Source of the DNA: Aphelenchoides besseyi
Lineage: Eukaryota > Nematoda > Chromadorea > Rhabditida > Aphelenchoididae
NCBI GenBank assembly: GCA_024699855.1
Contig: JAMPIQ010000002.1
Coordinates: 2,232,001 to 2,296,000, forward strand
DNA: 64,000 bases
Reading direction: 5' to 3'
Position numbers and translations under genes: made by a program. Each line of letters opens with the position of its first letter. Position 1 is the first letter of the stretch. Positions 11,446 through 21,843 of the stretch are shown in pieces. The notes below the pieces were generated by a model that was not told where the DNA came from, searched no databases, and was given only the letters and a program-made list of their open reading frames with translations.

Positions 11446-12112
11446 GAAATTTACAATTTCACGTGGCTGATGATTTGTTTTGGACGCTCATTCGAAGGAC
11501 GTCATTTGTCTTATAAACTGGAATTCATTTCGTCTTGAAGCATCAAGTCCATGGAAACAAAAATGAAACAACATCTTATTCGACAAACTTGAACTCACAT
11601 TCCCTCTGTTACAGTGTCAATCCTCAGTTATCTGTCTTAACATCACATTTAGTTGATTATTGCCATTATACTCTAATACCAGCGTCTCGGCAATCAACAA
11701 AAACGAACAGAAGAAACCGGATTTAACATCAAAGAGGGTTTCCTGTCGATCATCCTCAAGAACTAACAGTCGAGTGAACTTTGTCAATCGAAAGTCATAA
11801 ACAGCAAATGTTTGAAATTATGCACGTTTAGATTCTTAGCTTCAAAAACAGTCAACAATTGTTGTTTGAGAGCGTAGTGAGGCACGCAAAGAGCTGTCGA
11901 GCGAATGCAACGTTTGAACAAACAATTTTTACCCTACTGTAAAATAAGTCGATTAGTCAAAATGATTTTCATCGCTGCTGTTTTGACGGTTGTCAATCTT
12001 TCACTCAAAAACAACAACTTCTGGTCTTTATACGATGGATAGAGTTTTGGACTTGTAAACGAACTCAGTGATTTTATTTGAACAACCAACATTCGCGAGT
12101 GGCATTTTGAGA
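11446..12112. other. Intergenic, no gene seen
   Basis: No open frame with coding character. AT-rich spacer. Confidence 0.5.
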
Positions 12113-12391
12113 TTAGAGATCATCAATTAAACTCTTGTCTCGTATATTCCTTATCGAGCACCTGTAAAGTTGTCGGCTACGTTCAATCCACTTTCTAAGT
12201 TGGCTGGACATCCGTCTAATTGCTCTCTGACAACCTACTTGTTGTGGAATGCTCCGGCCGTGTGGAAATATACAAAGCGGTTTATTGGGGATCTCGGGAT
12301 TACAACGGGCAATGAAAACAACAGGAAAGGAGAGGAACAAAACAGTAAGAACTAAACGCAACTTGAGCTGCAGACGACTCAATGAATGCAA
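12113..12391 (-). CDS. Candidate small secreted or membrane-anchored protein (unrecognised)
   Basis: A 92-codon open frame starts with about 10 residues and then a hydrophobic segment (LVLTVLFLSFPVVFIA) ending before Arg-Cys, which resembles a signal peptide. The remaining 60 residues are basic and contain four cysteines in no family spacing I recognise. No intron is needed. There is no homology I can name and no nearby partner. It may be a young gene or a chance frame next to decayed sequence. Confidence 0.25.
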   Translation of the reverse strand: MHSLSRLQLKLRLVLTVLFLSFPVVFIARCNPEIPNKPLCIFPHGRSIPQQVGCQRAIRRMSSQLRKWIERSRQLYRCSIRNIRDKSLIDDL

Positions 12392-12399
12392 ATTCTGAT

Positions 12400-13469
12400 T
12401 TCGGCCTGTAAAAGGGAGCGTGAACGAATCGATTAACCACGTTGATTGAATTGCTTTCGACTAATGAACGCTTTATAGCTCAACAGTCAGATTAACAATT
12501 AACTTTGCAGCAAAATGGATGACCAATGGAAATGGATTGTAGAAATTTCCTAATACACTGCCCGACAACTACAAGTGCAGTCTAACATCTTTGTACATGT
12601 GCACTATGTTGTTGATGTTTTCTGACTTTTGTTCATTATGTTCCACTCTTTCTATTTCCAGGCTTCAGCATGTTAAGCGAAGAAGAACAAAAGCGGATTC
12701 GTGATTTGCACACCGTAGAAGGAAATGCAACAAAGTGGCCCAAATGACCTGTTATTCGATTCACACAGTCCTGAAGTATCTCCACAATATTCCCAGAAAG
12801 ACTCAAAAAGCACCACCAGTGAAAAAGAAGTTGGATAAACGCTACCGTACTCAGATTCGTCAACAGTAGTTTATTACGTAGTGTTCGTAAGAAAAAGTAT
12901 TTCGAAATCGCGGAAACTCATCAATCATCCACCTGTCACTTTTTTATTACCTTTGCGCACCAAAAACACTTGTTAATTTTGTAAGAAAAATTTCGCCAGA
13001 GCATAACCCCTGTGGTTAGAAAACAAACGGCGATGATTGAAATTTCACTGAAATCAATTGTGATTCTTCGATTAAACATTTGTCCTCACGTCCACATATT
13101 TTGAGCAGTACTGGGATCTGCCAAACAGTCGTAAAAGAAGTAGAAAAAATTTATATTGTAATCATTTCGGCACATTGAGCTCAAAAACCAACACATTAAT
13201 CCTAAGTTTAAAAGTTGGTTTTACATAGCTCTCACATACCAATACATTAAGTCCATCCCAACATGCATAACAAACTTCGTTTGCACTCAAATGGTATACC
13301 AATTTACTGCCGTTTGAAATGAAGGGAGCGATTTAAGTGAGAATTTGAAGGAAAACGAAGATCATATCGAGAAACGTGTGTATCAATAAATTTATGTTTG
13401 AGATCTATGATAAGAGGACAAATCGGCTTTGGAGACTTAAAATGAAACATTCAAAATTTACTCTTCTTT
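12400..13469. other. Intergenic; short decayed coding-like stretches only
   Basis: Plus-strand reading at 12660-12745 (SEEEQKRIRDLHTVEG) and 12810-12865 looks faintly protein-like but is broken by stops within 30 codons. Nothing can be assigned. Confidence 0.35.
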
Positions 13470-15052
13470 TTAACTGTTCTCGCGACGAGCTTTGGCGGCG
13501 GCTTTGGTCTTGTCATCGTGTCTCTTTCGCCTAAAGTTGAAATAGAAGGTTTGTTTTGAATGAAAAGATTGGTGTTGAGATTGAGGAAATTATGTGAACT
13601 CACACTGCCAATGTTGACGGTTCGCAGTAGCAGTGATGAACTGCGTGCATATGGTACGCGAAACGACATAAATCTCTTGAACTATATGAGCATTTCATGC
13701 CATTCAATTTTGCGGGACATTCATATCGCTGAAAACAACTGTTTATCTTTTATCACTATTTGATAACTTACGGGTGCTGGTTGCGGCAGATCCAATGCAG
13801 TTTCGTTCAACAACGCCGTTTCCCATTGTGCAACCACGTCATCCTTCATTTGTTGCGTGATGTTTGGGATCATGTTGCGCACATGACGGTATGCGGTGTT
13901 TACTGGTGCATTGTGATGAGCCGCCGCTTCACTGTCGTATTTACGAACAGTTTCCGCTTTGTATCGGTAGAGACGTGGCAGACTTTACAGTGGAGCCACA
14001 ATTTTCCGTTCTGTTCCGTTTTCCGTCCCCTTGGAGCCCTAGGATTAGTGTTGCATTGTGATAAGCCGCCGCTTCACTGCCGTTGCGGTAGAATTCGTTC
14101 TTGTGCTCCTGCAGCACTCCCTCTCCGAATACCGCTTGCTCAGTCGTATTTACGAACAGTTTCCGCTTTGTATCGGTAGAGACGTGGCAGACTTTACAGT
14201 GGAGCCACAATTTTCCGTTCTGTTCCGTTGTCCGTCCTATTAAAGCCCTAGCATTAGTATTGCATTGTGATGAGCCGCCGCTTCACTGCCGTTGCGGTAG
14301 AATTCGTTCTTGTGCTCCTGCAGCACTCCCTCTCCGAATACCGCTTGCTCAGTCGTATTTACGAACAGTTTCCGCTTTGTATCGGTAGAGACGTGGCAGA
14401 CTTTACAGTGGAGCCACAATTTTCCGTTCTGTTCCGTTTTCCGTCCCCTTGGAGCCCTAGCATTAGTGTTGCATTTGAGCGGATCGGAGTCGTTCATTGC
14501 ACGTGCCTTCATGACTTTGTCGTTACAAACTATGATGTACAGGTAGGCGCCGAAAAATCGAGTTGAGAAACGTTCCTTGTCGTCCGCCTTCGGAAAACAA
14601 CGTTGAACGAGAGCCGACTTAAAATTGGAGCTGCGATTGGAAGATAATGCGGAACATACGTTTTGAAGACCGCTTGGAAGTCAGAAGTGAGCTTCGATTT
14701 GAGCCTGATCGATCTCTTCGTCTTGACCGACTTCATCGTCTTGACCGACTTCTTTGTCGGAATCTTCAGATGAATAGTATTCGTCATCGTTGTTAGAAGC
14801 CGTTGTTGCGGAGCGACTGAACGACTGATTCTCGATGTCGTGTTGCTGACTGTTGACCAAAATGATGTTTCCTTCTGAAAAAAAACCTTCGAACGGGATA
14901 AACATTTGAATGGATTACCTTCATCTTCTTCGAACAGTTCCGGTGTTGGCTTCGGAAGATCGAGCGGCTTGAGTTTTTTTGAAGTACTTGTCAATCTTCG
15001 GCTGGTTGATCTCAGCTCGCTTCTGTGCTGCTGATTTCCGGCGCGGTGCCAT
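13470..15052 (-). pseudogene. Nuclear zinc-finger protein with PIP-box-like motif, locus disrupted
   Basis: Exons read consistently on the minus strand. The start is MAPRRKSAAQKRAEINQ (ATG at 15050-15052) followed by QPKIDKYF, a fit to the PCNA-binding pattern Q-x-x-I-x-x-Y-F. After a run of seven A (7 T on the plus strand, near 14974) the frame must slip by one base to continue LKPLDLPKPTPELFEED, then an intron, then an acidic Asp/Glu-rich region. A possible zinc site follows (WLHCKVC...LQEHKNEF...AAAHHN) within the 209-bp repeat. Downstream exons give VNTAYRHVRNMIPNITQQ, then YECPAKLNGMKCSY...YHMHAVHHCYC (second Cys/His cluster), and a basic tail RKRHDDKTKAAAKARR ending at 13470. The repeat length is not a multiple of three, so no single frame runs through. 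The family is unrecognised. The homopolymer slip could be a sequencing error; the tandem repeat cannot be explained that way, unless it is an assembly artefact. Confidence 0.55.
13907..14469 (-). repeat. Tandem triplication of a 209-bp exon-containing unit
   Basis: Three head-to-tail copies: 13907-14051 (145 bp, lacking 64 internal bases), 14052-14260 (209 bp) and 14261-14469 (209 bp). The two full copies differ at only a handful of positions. Each contains the minus-strand coding of the Cys-x2-Cys ... His-rich zinc-finger-like module. 209 is 2 mod 3, and the 64-base deletion in the first copy is also not a codon multiple, so each junction changes the frame. Confidence 0.9.
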
Positions 15053-15179
15053 CTGTAACATGATTAGAGAGGACGGGACAAGATTAGAAATACAAAGAGG
15101 AGATTCCAACTCTCGCAATACAATTCAAGAGATCGATTATATAACGGACATTATTAAATTTTAATTAAATAAACGAGAG

Positions 15180-15850
15180 AGAAAATAGCCGGAGTGTTCT
15201 GTCAACCAAAAGCGTCGCGCCTTCTGTCGTTGGTTAGCGTCGATGTTCATGATCGAATCTCGCCTGAAATAGTCGACGATTAAAATCGAGAAGCAGGATA
15301 ACTCACAATCAATCGCTCACATCCAAGCTGTCAGGCAATGAAGAACACCTCCGCGTCTTTATAGTCGTGTAATTGAGCGCGGTACTTCCACTCAATGACC
15401 TTGTTCAACGCTTCGATGTTGACTCCAAACGAGTGGGACTGAGCGTCATCAGGTTTCAAAGTTGCCGCGAAGAAAGTCGAGTAGATAACCAGAATCCTTT
15501 TCGAAAGCTGAAAACAAGTCATGCGTTTGAGTTGGTGTGTTCATCAAGACTCACACGAATTGACACATTGTCGATGTACAATGTAAAGTTGTCGCCGATG
15601 CCTTCCAAATGTTCGAACCACATGTCGCGGAAGTCCTGCGGCACAGACGTCGCAACGCTCGGCTCAACGTACGAGTCGGCGAGCGGAATCGGAGGAAGTA
15701 ACTTTGTCGATGCGTAAATCAACGATGCTGAAATTGCTATTAGAGAATACATGTAAACACTCGCTTACCATCAAGACTCTTGCGAAAGTCGACAACGGTG
15801 TTTGACTTCGGAACGATCTCTTCGATCGAGTGAAGCGGTTCCCATTGCCG
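15180..15850 (-). CDS. Unrecognised gene, several exons
   Basis: A plausible chain on the minus strand begins with SIEEIVPKSNTVVDFRKSLD (near 15825-15770). After an intron with GTAAGC donor and TTTCAG acceptor comes ASLIYASTKLLPPIPLADSY through FRDMWFEHLEGIGDNFTLY. A second intron is followed by LSKRILVIYSTFFAATLKP through IEWKYRAQLHDYKDAEVFF, with a stop at 15331-15333. A further short exon (IMNIDANQRQKARRFWL, 15260-15180) could belong to an alternative end. No family recognised, and no signal peptide or membrane segment. The 5' end is unclear because the frame is lost upstream of about 15830. Confidence 0.4.
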
Positions 15851-15881
15851 GAGAAGTCGTCACTTGGGAGTCGCTGGGAAG

Positions 15882-15945
15882 AAGCGAGTTTCGGTTTGTT
15901 GCGTCGATTGTCGTGTTGAAGAGAATCAGATCAGTGGGCATAAGT
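15882..15945. repeat. About 62-bp segment shared with 17272-17333 (copy A)
   Basis: Nearly identical to 17272-17333 in the same orientation, with about four or five differences. On the minus strand both copies can be read as MPTDLILFNTTIDATNRN, an unrecognised peptide. The second copy interrupts the NTR-domain gene. Confidence 0.8.
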
Positions 15946-16357
15946 CCACCGACCGGAAGGAAACGATTGATCGAAGAACATTTTGGGCTCAGCGACCGAG
16001 AAAGGTAACCCACGAACTTTTCGTTGGGGTCACCTACGGCCACGCGTTCTTTTGGGAACCGTGACCGTTTACGACCGCTGGTTTGCAAGAAACCAGCGGT
16101 CCAAGGGAGTGCAACCTAGGTTCAACCGGTGTTAACCGGTGAGCGCTGAGGTGCACATGTCGAATTTGCGATTGATCGTTGAAATATATGCACCCTTTGT
16201 TAGCAAACAAACGGATAAGTCGCGATTGAAGCGAGAGAGAAAAAGTCGCGTTATCTCTCTTTTGGCGTCTCGTTCTCTCACCTTTGGCATTCTGTTCAAC
16301 GGAAAAGTGAGGGAATTTCGCCGATTTTTTTCATTGGTAATTGTTTTTTTGCAGAAG

Positions 16358-16588
16358 ATGAGTTTCCCGACATCTGCGGATGTCGAAGACGGCGAGATTG
16401 TTTCAAGCGAACAGGAGGAATCTTCGGGGGCCGAAGAGGAACCGGCTCGTAAACGTCGAGTTCCAAGCAAGCGAGTAAGTTCATCTTCTTGTAGTTCTTT
16501 ATTTTTGGTTTAGCGTCGTACAGTCCACGATTTCATTCAAGATGATGTGGAAGTGGATGAACACTCGGTGTCACGACTACGGTCGTGA
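16358..16588 (+). pseudogene. SPT5-like acidic N-terminal fragment (two exons)
   Basis: An ATG directly after TTTTTTTGCAGAAG opens an acidic stretch (DVEDGEIVSSEQEESSGAEE), then basic residues (RKRRVPSKR). A clean intron follows (GTAAGT at 16475, acceptor GGTTTAG at 16513), and exon 2 reads RRTVHDFIQDDVEVDEHS before a stop at 16586-16588. Acidic residues, then an Arg/Lys patch, then FI-DD-VDE resembles the start of the elongation factor SPT5, but none of its NGN or KOW domains follow. The total is about 64 codons. It could be a duplicated 5' fragment or an independent small nuclear protein; the SPT5 comparison is suggestive only. Confidence 0.4.
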
Positions 16589-16589
16589 T

Positions 16590-17129
16590 CCTTGGTTTCG
16601 GACAATTGATCAATCGATTAAATTGATGGGAAATCCAAAAAGGGTGCAAAACAAACATTCAGATTGGATTTTTATGAGCGTTCTTGTTTGCTTCACATCA
16701 TTTGAGGAGTTTATGAGGCGACCACCCATCGAGTTTACGACCGACCAATCCCCCGAAACGGCGGCTCCTCTCAGTTTGGCCCTTCTCTTGATCCATATAT
16801 AAACCCTCACTGTTCATCAATAAAACAAGTCTTAACCATTCACTTGAAAATTTGTCACGACACTCGGATTATATTCTCAATTCAACTCGTAGCAATCAAT
16901 TTTGTCGGTCGTTTTTGTTTACGTGTCATTTCAACAACAAGCTTTTCGATTTATAATAAACTGAACGATCGTTGAATCATTGCGATCGTCATGACTTGTG
17001 ATCGAAAGATCGTTGCAATTTCAAAAACAAACGTTTTTGCATCCTTTTAACATTCGGAATACACGCGTTTTATTGAATCACCGTTTGTTCTATTGATTTC
17101 AGAGGTCAAATAGCAAATCCAACTCACGA
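16590..17129. other. Spacer with an orphan TATA-like element
   Basis: No supportable gene. A TATATAAAC element at 16796-16804 on the plus strand has no coding sequence downstream in the expected distance, suggesting a leftover promoter. Confidence 0.35.
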
Positions 17130-17137
17130 TATAAAAA
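17130..17137 (+). promoter_or_regulatory. TATA box of truncated NTR gene
   Basis: TATAAAAA lies 46 bases before the ATG of the signal-peptide ORF at 17176, a typical nematode spacing for a TATA-driven short 5' UTR. Confidence 0.5.
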
Positions 17138-17175
17138 CCCAGAGGTCCATTTCGATAGTCAACAGTCGTTCGAAA

Positions 17176-17310
17176 TGAAGTTTCTTATTCCCGCTCTTTT
17201 TCTTGTTGTCTTCGTCGCCGTCGGTAAAGCGTGCAAATGCACTCCAATCACCCAGAAACGAGCTTGGGATCAAGCGGATTTCGGTTTGTTGCGTCTATTG
17301 TCGTGTTGAA
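17176..17310 (+). pseudogene. Truncated NTR (TIMP-like) domain gene
   Basis: The start codon is followed by a signal peptide (MKFLIPALFLVVFVAVGKA) and then CKCTPITQKRAW, which matches the opening Cys-x-Cys of NTR/TIMP domains, where the N-terminal Cys contacts metalloprotease zinc. After about 36 residues the sequence switches at about 17272 into the 62-bp repeat shared with 15882-15945, and the frame stops at 17308-17310 (LLRLLSC then stop). The remaining cysteines of the domain are absent. Promoter and signal peptide are intact, so a short secreted peptide might still be made, but the inhibitor domain is gone. Confidence 0.55.
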
Positions 17311-17333
17311 AAGAATCAGATCAGTGGGCATAG
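17272..17333. repeat. About 62-bp segment shared with 15882-15945 (copy B)
   Basis: Second copy of the short dispersed segment. Its left end coincides with loss of NTR homology, so it marks a rearrangement breakpoint. Confidence 0.8.
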
Positions 17334-17469
17334 TATCGGTACAGAAATTGCATTGGTATGTTGACTATCAACATGAAGAACGTGATCGGCGAAACAATCG
17401 AAGCCACCAAAGAGACTGTCGGGGACTTGGGCAGAAGCGGACGTTTGGTCGTATTTTGAGTGTCCTACA

Positions 17470-17780
17470 AAACAAAAACTTCAAATTGAGAGGCCAACTC
17501 ACTCCTTCTGGAACAAACAACTTGATCTTCAAACAGTCTTCTGATCGATGCGAGGCTAAAGGTAACTCAACGGTCTCGCGAATTGGAGTATAGATCGGAG
17601 GAATCGGTTTCTCAAACCTCAATTTACCCACGGGAGTATTAGCGAATGGAACTCCAAGAAAAGCGTTGACTTTAAGCTCATTGCAAAATACTCATTGCTT
17701 TCCAACCATCCTTCCAACCGTTGTTTCGATCTGTGGGCTCGTGGGTTTGAAGGTTGGAACGATCGGTTGAACGGCAGGCA
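17470..17780 (-). pseudogene. Carboxylesterase N-terminal fragment
   Basis: The minus strand reads IETTVGRMVGKQ, then a TGA stop at about 17693, then VNAFLGVPFANTPVGKLRFEKPIPP, SEDCLKIKLFVPEG and a GTGAGT donor. These are the first elements of type-B carboxylesterases (substrate-pocket lead-in and the Glu-Asp-Cys-Leu block). No HGGG oxyanion motif, GxSxG elbow or later exons follow; downstream sequence is unrelated. It is a one-exon fragment with an in-frame stop. Confidence 0.7.
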
Positions 17781-17974
17781 TCCGGACAAAAGCATTGGCT
17801 ATTGGTTTAACGGCACGCATTTTGCTGTGAACTCGGAGAATAAGTTCGAAAGTAAGCGAACACTCAAATCTCGTGAAATTCAAATGCACGACGAGAAAAA
17901 GAATCGCCGAATTCTCTTGATCTGATTCGCATCAGATCTAATTGCACGCGGTCTTCCCAAGTTCACGCTCCGAT

Positions 17975-20362
17975 TTAAGTCAATTTATTTGTTGTGTAAT
18001 TCTCGTACAAACTTCTCAAGTAATTAGCGGCCCTTAACGAGCCATACAGCGATTGATGGTGGTCGTCTACGAAGTACAAGAGTCCGTCCTCATCGACCAC
18101 ACGACAAAGATCTTCGTTCTTGGTGCACCACAAATTGAGAAACTCAACTCGTAGGCATCGATCACAGCAAATCATCTGCAGATGTCGACGAGCATTTGGC
18201 ATAAAACGTTTCATTTTGGATCGTGAATCACCGACACTTTCGGTCGACTCGTTTTGCGATAATTTTGTTTGCACCAGACGTACGGGAAGAAACGAAAAGA
18301 AAGGATTCAATTGAGGAAGAATCATGACTTCTCGTACCATCGAATGCAGTTCACCGTAGAATCGTTGCATCCAAAGAAAACCTTCGTCTTTGGCCTCCAG
18401 GTTCTTGTTTATCAGCGGATCGTCCATTCCATTGTAACCAAACAGAATGATCATAATGTCAATTGGTTTTGTCCATTGGCGAAGTGCTTTCACGAATTCT
18501 TCCATTAACTTGACACACTTCTGCTTTCCGGTCTTAATCACCAATCAGCTCGATAGCTTCCAATCGACTTACAGTTGTCAATCGTTCTTGTTGTTGGTTC
18601 TCAGGCAATGGAACACAAGAGAATTGGAAGACGGTGGTCAATTCGGAATACAAATCTCGGAAAATGTGTGCAATACCACCGTGTGCAAAGACGGCATGTG
18701 AGTTGCCGAAAACAACAATGTTTTTTGTTCCTGTGCCCTCAAATACCGAACGTGATCTTACGGTCAATTTTGCTATTCACCTTTTCAGTACACGCCGCGT
18801 GAATGAGCTCCGAATCGAAATTATAAGAACTCGGAATCGTCTTTGTTTTGTTTCCACAAAAAGTCATCAAATAACCGCGTGTGGGAACGAACGTGGTCAT
18901 CAGCTTGTTGTATTCGAAAACGTCTGCTTTCGACAATTCAGTTCGATTTTCTCGTTTATCCCAGAGGTCGAGTATCATTTGGTGAGCGACACGTTCGCTT
19001 TCTGGACTCAGCTAAACCGGGAACTATTTTTAGGTCTAAACTGATTACCGTTGGACTTTCGGGCACATTCTTGTACATGTAAAGTGCGCAGAGACCAATA
19101 GACAAATAAGCACAAAGCACAAAGCTGCTTAACGAAGCCCACGACTTAAGATATTTGGTCCCGTAGCTAATGGTCTTTTCAACACAGAAACCAACAGCAA
19201 TGGCGACCAAAATTAAATTGATACCAACTGAAAAGAGCAGTTGATTACGTGGGAAATTTGTTTTACCCGGAAACTGCGGTTGATTGCTTTCGTAGGAATC
19301 AGCAAAAAAGAAACGATGTGCAGAGAATATTGGCCAATGCACGAGATAGACCGAATAAGAGATGTCGCCCAATTTTACCAGAAGATTACTGTTAAAAATA
19401 AGCCACGAATTCTCCACCGCTGGAAGTGCTACAATGATTGATGTCAAGAGGCAGACAAAAAGACGAGTCAGCTGTTGGACGTCGATGAAATCAACGCACA
19501 AAATCAACACCAGTAGAACGAACATCGAGTTAGCAATCACTGTATGAAGGTTGATTTTGAACGAGCAACCAAATACTAAAACATCTGTTAACATTCATTT
19601 CACATGTTTAACCTTTTGGTGTAAAGTTGAGAAGTCGTTTGGTTTCTTCTGCTTCGTGAGCAATAAAACCCAAGAAGAATTGCCACAACCGATTGGTCAA
19701 CAAAAAGTGCCGACTGTCCACATCGCTAGTTAAAGTTTGATGCAAAAACGACCAAGCAGAAGCGAAGATTAGAAATAAAAGACGGAAATTCGAGTGCAAA
19801 TCTGTCAACTGATTGGTCAGACAGCAGATCAATGGAACAATAAGATAAAACTGCATCTCGACAGATAAACTCCAACTGTGCAGGAACAGTGCAAACTTTG
19901 AGTCTCTGTCAAAATACGACAACACGTGAGTTGTTGGCATATTCGAGTAGAAGAAGACTGTTGGTTTGATCTCACGCAAAACAAATGGAAAGTCATAATT
20001 TGAAGCCACAGAAACGGTTGCCAACAGAACTCCGAGAACCACCAAAAGATAAGTTGGTAGAATTCGTTTCAGTCGTCGAAAATAGAAATCCAAAACGACA
20101 TCAAGACTCAACTGCGGTCTCTTCGACATAATCAAACACATGAAGTAGCCGGAGATAACAAAGAACCTAAATGTGAAATTAGGTTTAAGTGAAGAACAAC
20201 TCACACATCGACTCCAAGATAACCAAGTGAGAACAGACGGTCAAAACAGTGAAACAGTAAAACGAAAAGGATAGCCAATCCACGAAGCCCTTGAATGTCC
20301 AATCGAATCAACGGACGTAGAAGTGGATGCGTTGAAGAAGTTGGCAAACTTTCGGTCTTCAT
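17975..20362 (-). CDS. OAC-family O-acyltransferase with C-terminal SGNH domain
   Basis: Integral-membrane acyltransferase_3 protein of the nematode OAC family. These are thought to acylate sugars or small hydroxyl compounds, though substrates are mostly unknown. Landmarks in order: GLRGLAILFVLLFHCFDRLF with the catalytic-type His (exon at 20201-20362), GYLGVDV then FFVISGYFMCL, DFYFRRLKRILPTY, WSLSVEMQFYLIVPLI, and NRLWQFFLGFIAHE. After an intron come four or more helices including LGDISYSVYLVHWPIF. The last exons carry an SGNH-hydrolase-like domain with NIVVFGNSHAVF (block I Ser) and YFVDDHHQSLYGS (Asp/His block). About eight exons, all in frame as joined by eye. The start at 20360-20362 is the first ATG after a TTTTGTCAATTAG acceptor-like site that could be a trans-splice site. 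Confidence 0.85.
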
Positions 20363-20765
20363 CCTCAGTCGCGAAGCTAATTGACAAAAGGAGAAAAAGT
20401 GCCGACTGTTATTCACACATTAAATTGAGCTGTCGCGCTGATTTCTATCAATTTAACTCGCTTGTTTATGGTCATGAGTGGGCGGCAGAAGACCAAAGCG
20501 ATTCTGCCACGGTCATTGACTTTGTGTCGCAAATTTTACAGTTGAACTAATTTCTGTTTTGTAGATACTCTAAGAGCATGTTGCTAAGATTAGAAGCAGA
20601 AACTGAACATTTAAACTCCGGTTTCGACATCTCCATTGGGAACTCACGTGCTTTGGTTCTGCAGCCCGAGTTCAGGTATTTAATGGGCAGTAGAAATGAG
20701 ATTTGGACCAATTCACAAGTCTATTTGTGTAGGCAACTAGACAGGCTCCTTATACAAACGTCGAC

Positions 20766-21843
20766 ATGCGTCATGCTACGATCGTGTTCCATCGATGGCA
20801 CAACATCACGTTCGCAGTGTTAGGAATACTCCTCAATATTCTGTTAATATACGTTGCTAACAAAAGAACTAAAAAGAGTTTTCGTTCATTTGCCAGTTTA
20901 ATTCTTCTATGTGCCTACTACGATGTGATCTACTCGATTATGGAGCTGCTTTGTCAACATGTGAGTTTTCAAGCAAGACCTTATGCTTATGGTTTTATAG
21001 CAAATCGAGATTAAGAACGGAGTTTTTTTGGTTTCTGCCTACGGAATTGAACACTATAGTCCACGTTGGGTTGTAAATGTCTTAACAACCACTCAGTTTT
21101 CTCTGCTACTTCTTGCCGTAACGATCATTCCAACGCAATTTTATCTTCGCTATCGATTACTCTGCGGTGGTGCTAACCATCGACTTCATTTGATTTGTTC
21201 GCTGACAATTTCAATTCTCGCTTCTTTATGGCTTGGAATCTTGAGTTTGATTAATCGATGGGATGCACACAAACGAGGGGTCGAATACTACGAACGAATG
21301 TTGGGCGATGAGTGGAGAGACGAGAACAACAAGACAAAGTTCTTGGATGCAATCGACCTACAAGATCGTTATGCTCTTTGTTATTATGCAAGTGGCACAA
21401 TCATCATTGCTGGAAGCTATACGTTGGCTCTTTACTTCGGTTACAAATCGATTCATGCGGTTCAGCCAGTGCCAATCGAATCAAGCGGTGGTCATGGGAA
21501 GACAGAGAAATTGAAACGGGCGTATACCCGCAATCTTATCGTGCAGGTAATTCTGTTTCATATAACAAACTAATGATTGCAGGCCGTCTGTTCGTATCTT
21601 TTTTCTGTCACCCCGACTGGAGCTGTGGCCGTGAGCATACTCTTCAAATGGGATATTTCCGGCTACGGTGTTTACGTGCTTTCCTTGCTATCTTTTTGTC
21701 CACTTTTGAATGCAATCAGCGCCTTAGCACTAGTGCATCCGTACAGAGCCTTCTTGGTGGAAACTTGTTTTAGAAAATTCAAGAAAACAAAAACCACTTC
21801 GACGATTGCGACCTCAAAAGTTGAAAGTTTATCTCACTATTGA
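20766..21843 (+). CDS. Serpentine chemoreceptor, Str-superfamily-like (paralogue 1)
   Basis: Seven-helix nematode receptor, probably sensory. Exon 1 encodes helices 1-2 (ITFAVLGILLNILLIYV, FASLILLCAYYDVIYSI). An intron with GTGAGT donor after Cys-Gln-His is followed by FSLLLLAVTIIPTQFYLRYRLL, CSLTISILASLWLGILSLI, GTIIIAGSYTLALYFGY and, after a second intron, GVYVLSLLSFCPLLNAISALALVHPYR at the C-terminal helix. Ends at 21841-21843. The gene shares intron positions and many residues with the gene at 27469-28508, so the two are paralogues about 6 kb apart. The exact class (srd/str/srj) cannot be fixed by eye. Intact as read. Confidence 0.8.

Noticed and set aside
13907..14469. CRISPR-like or satellite array
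   Set aside because: Only three long units, directly adjacent with no spacers, and the unit is coding; it is a tandem exon duplication.
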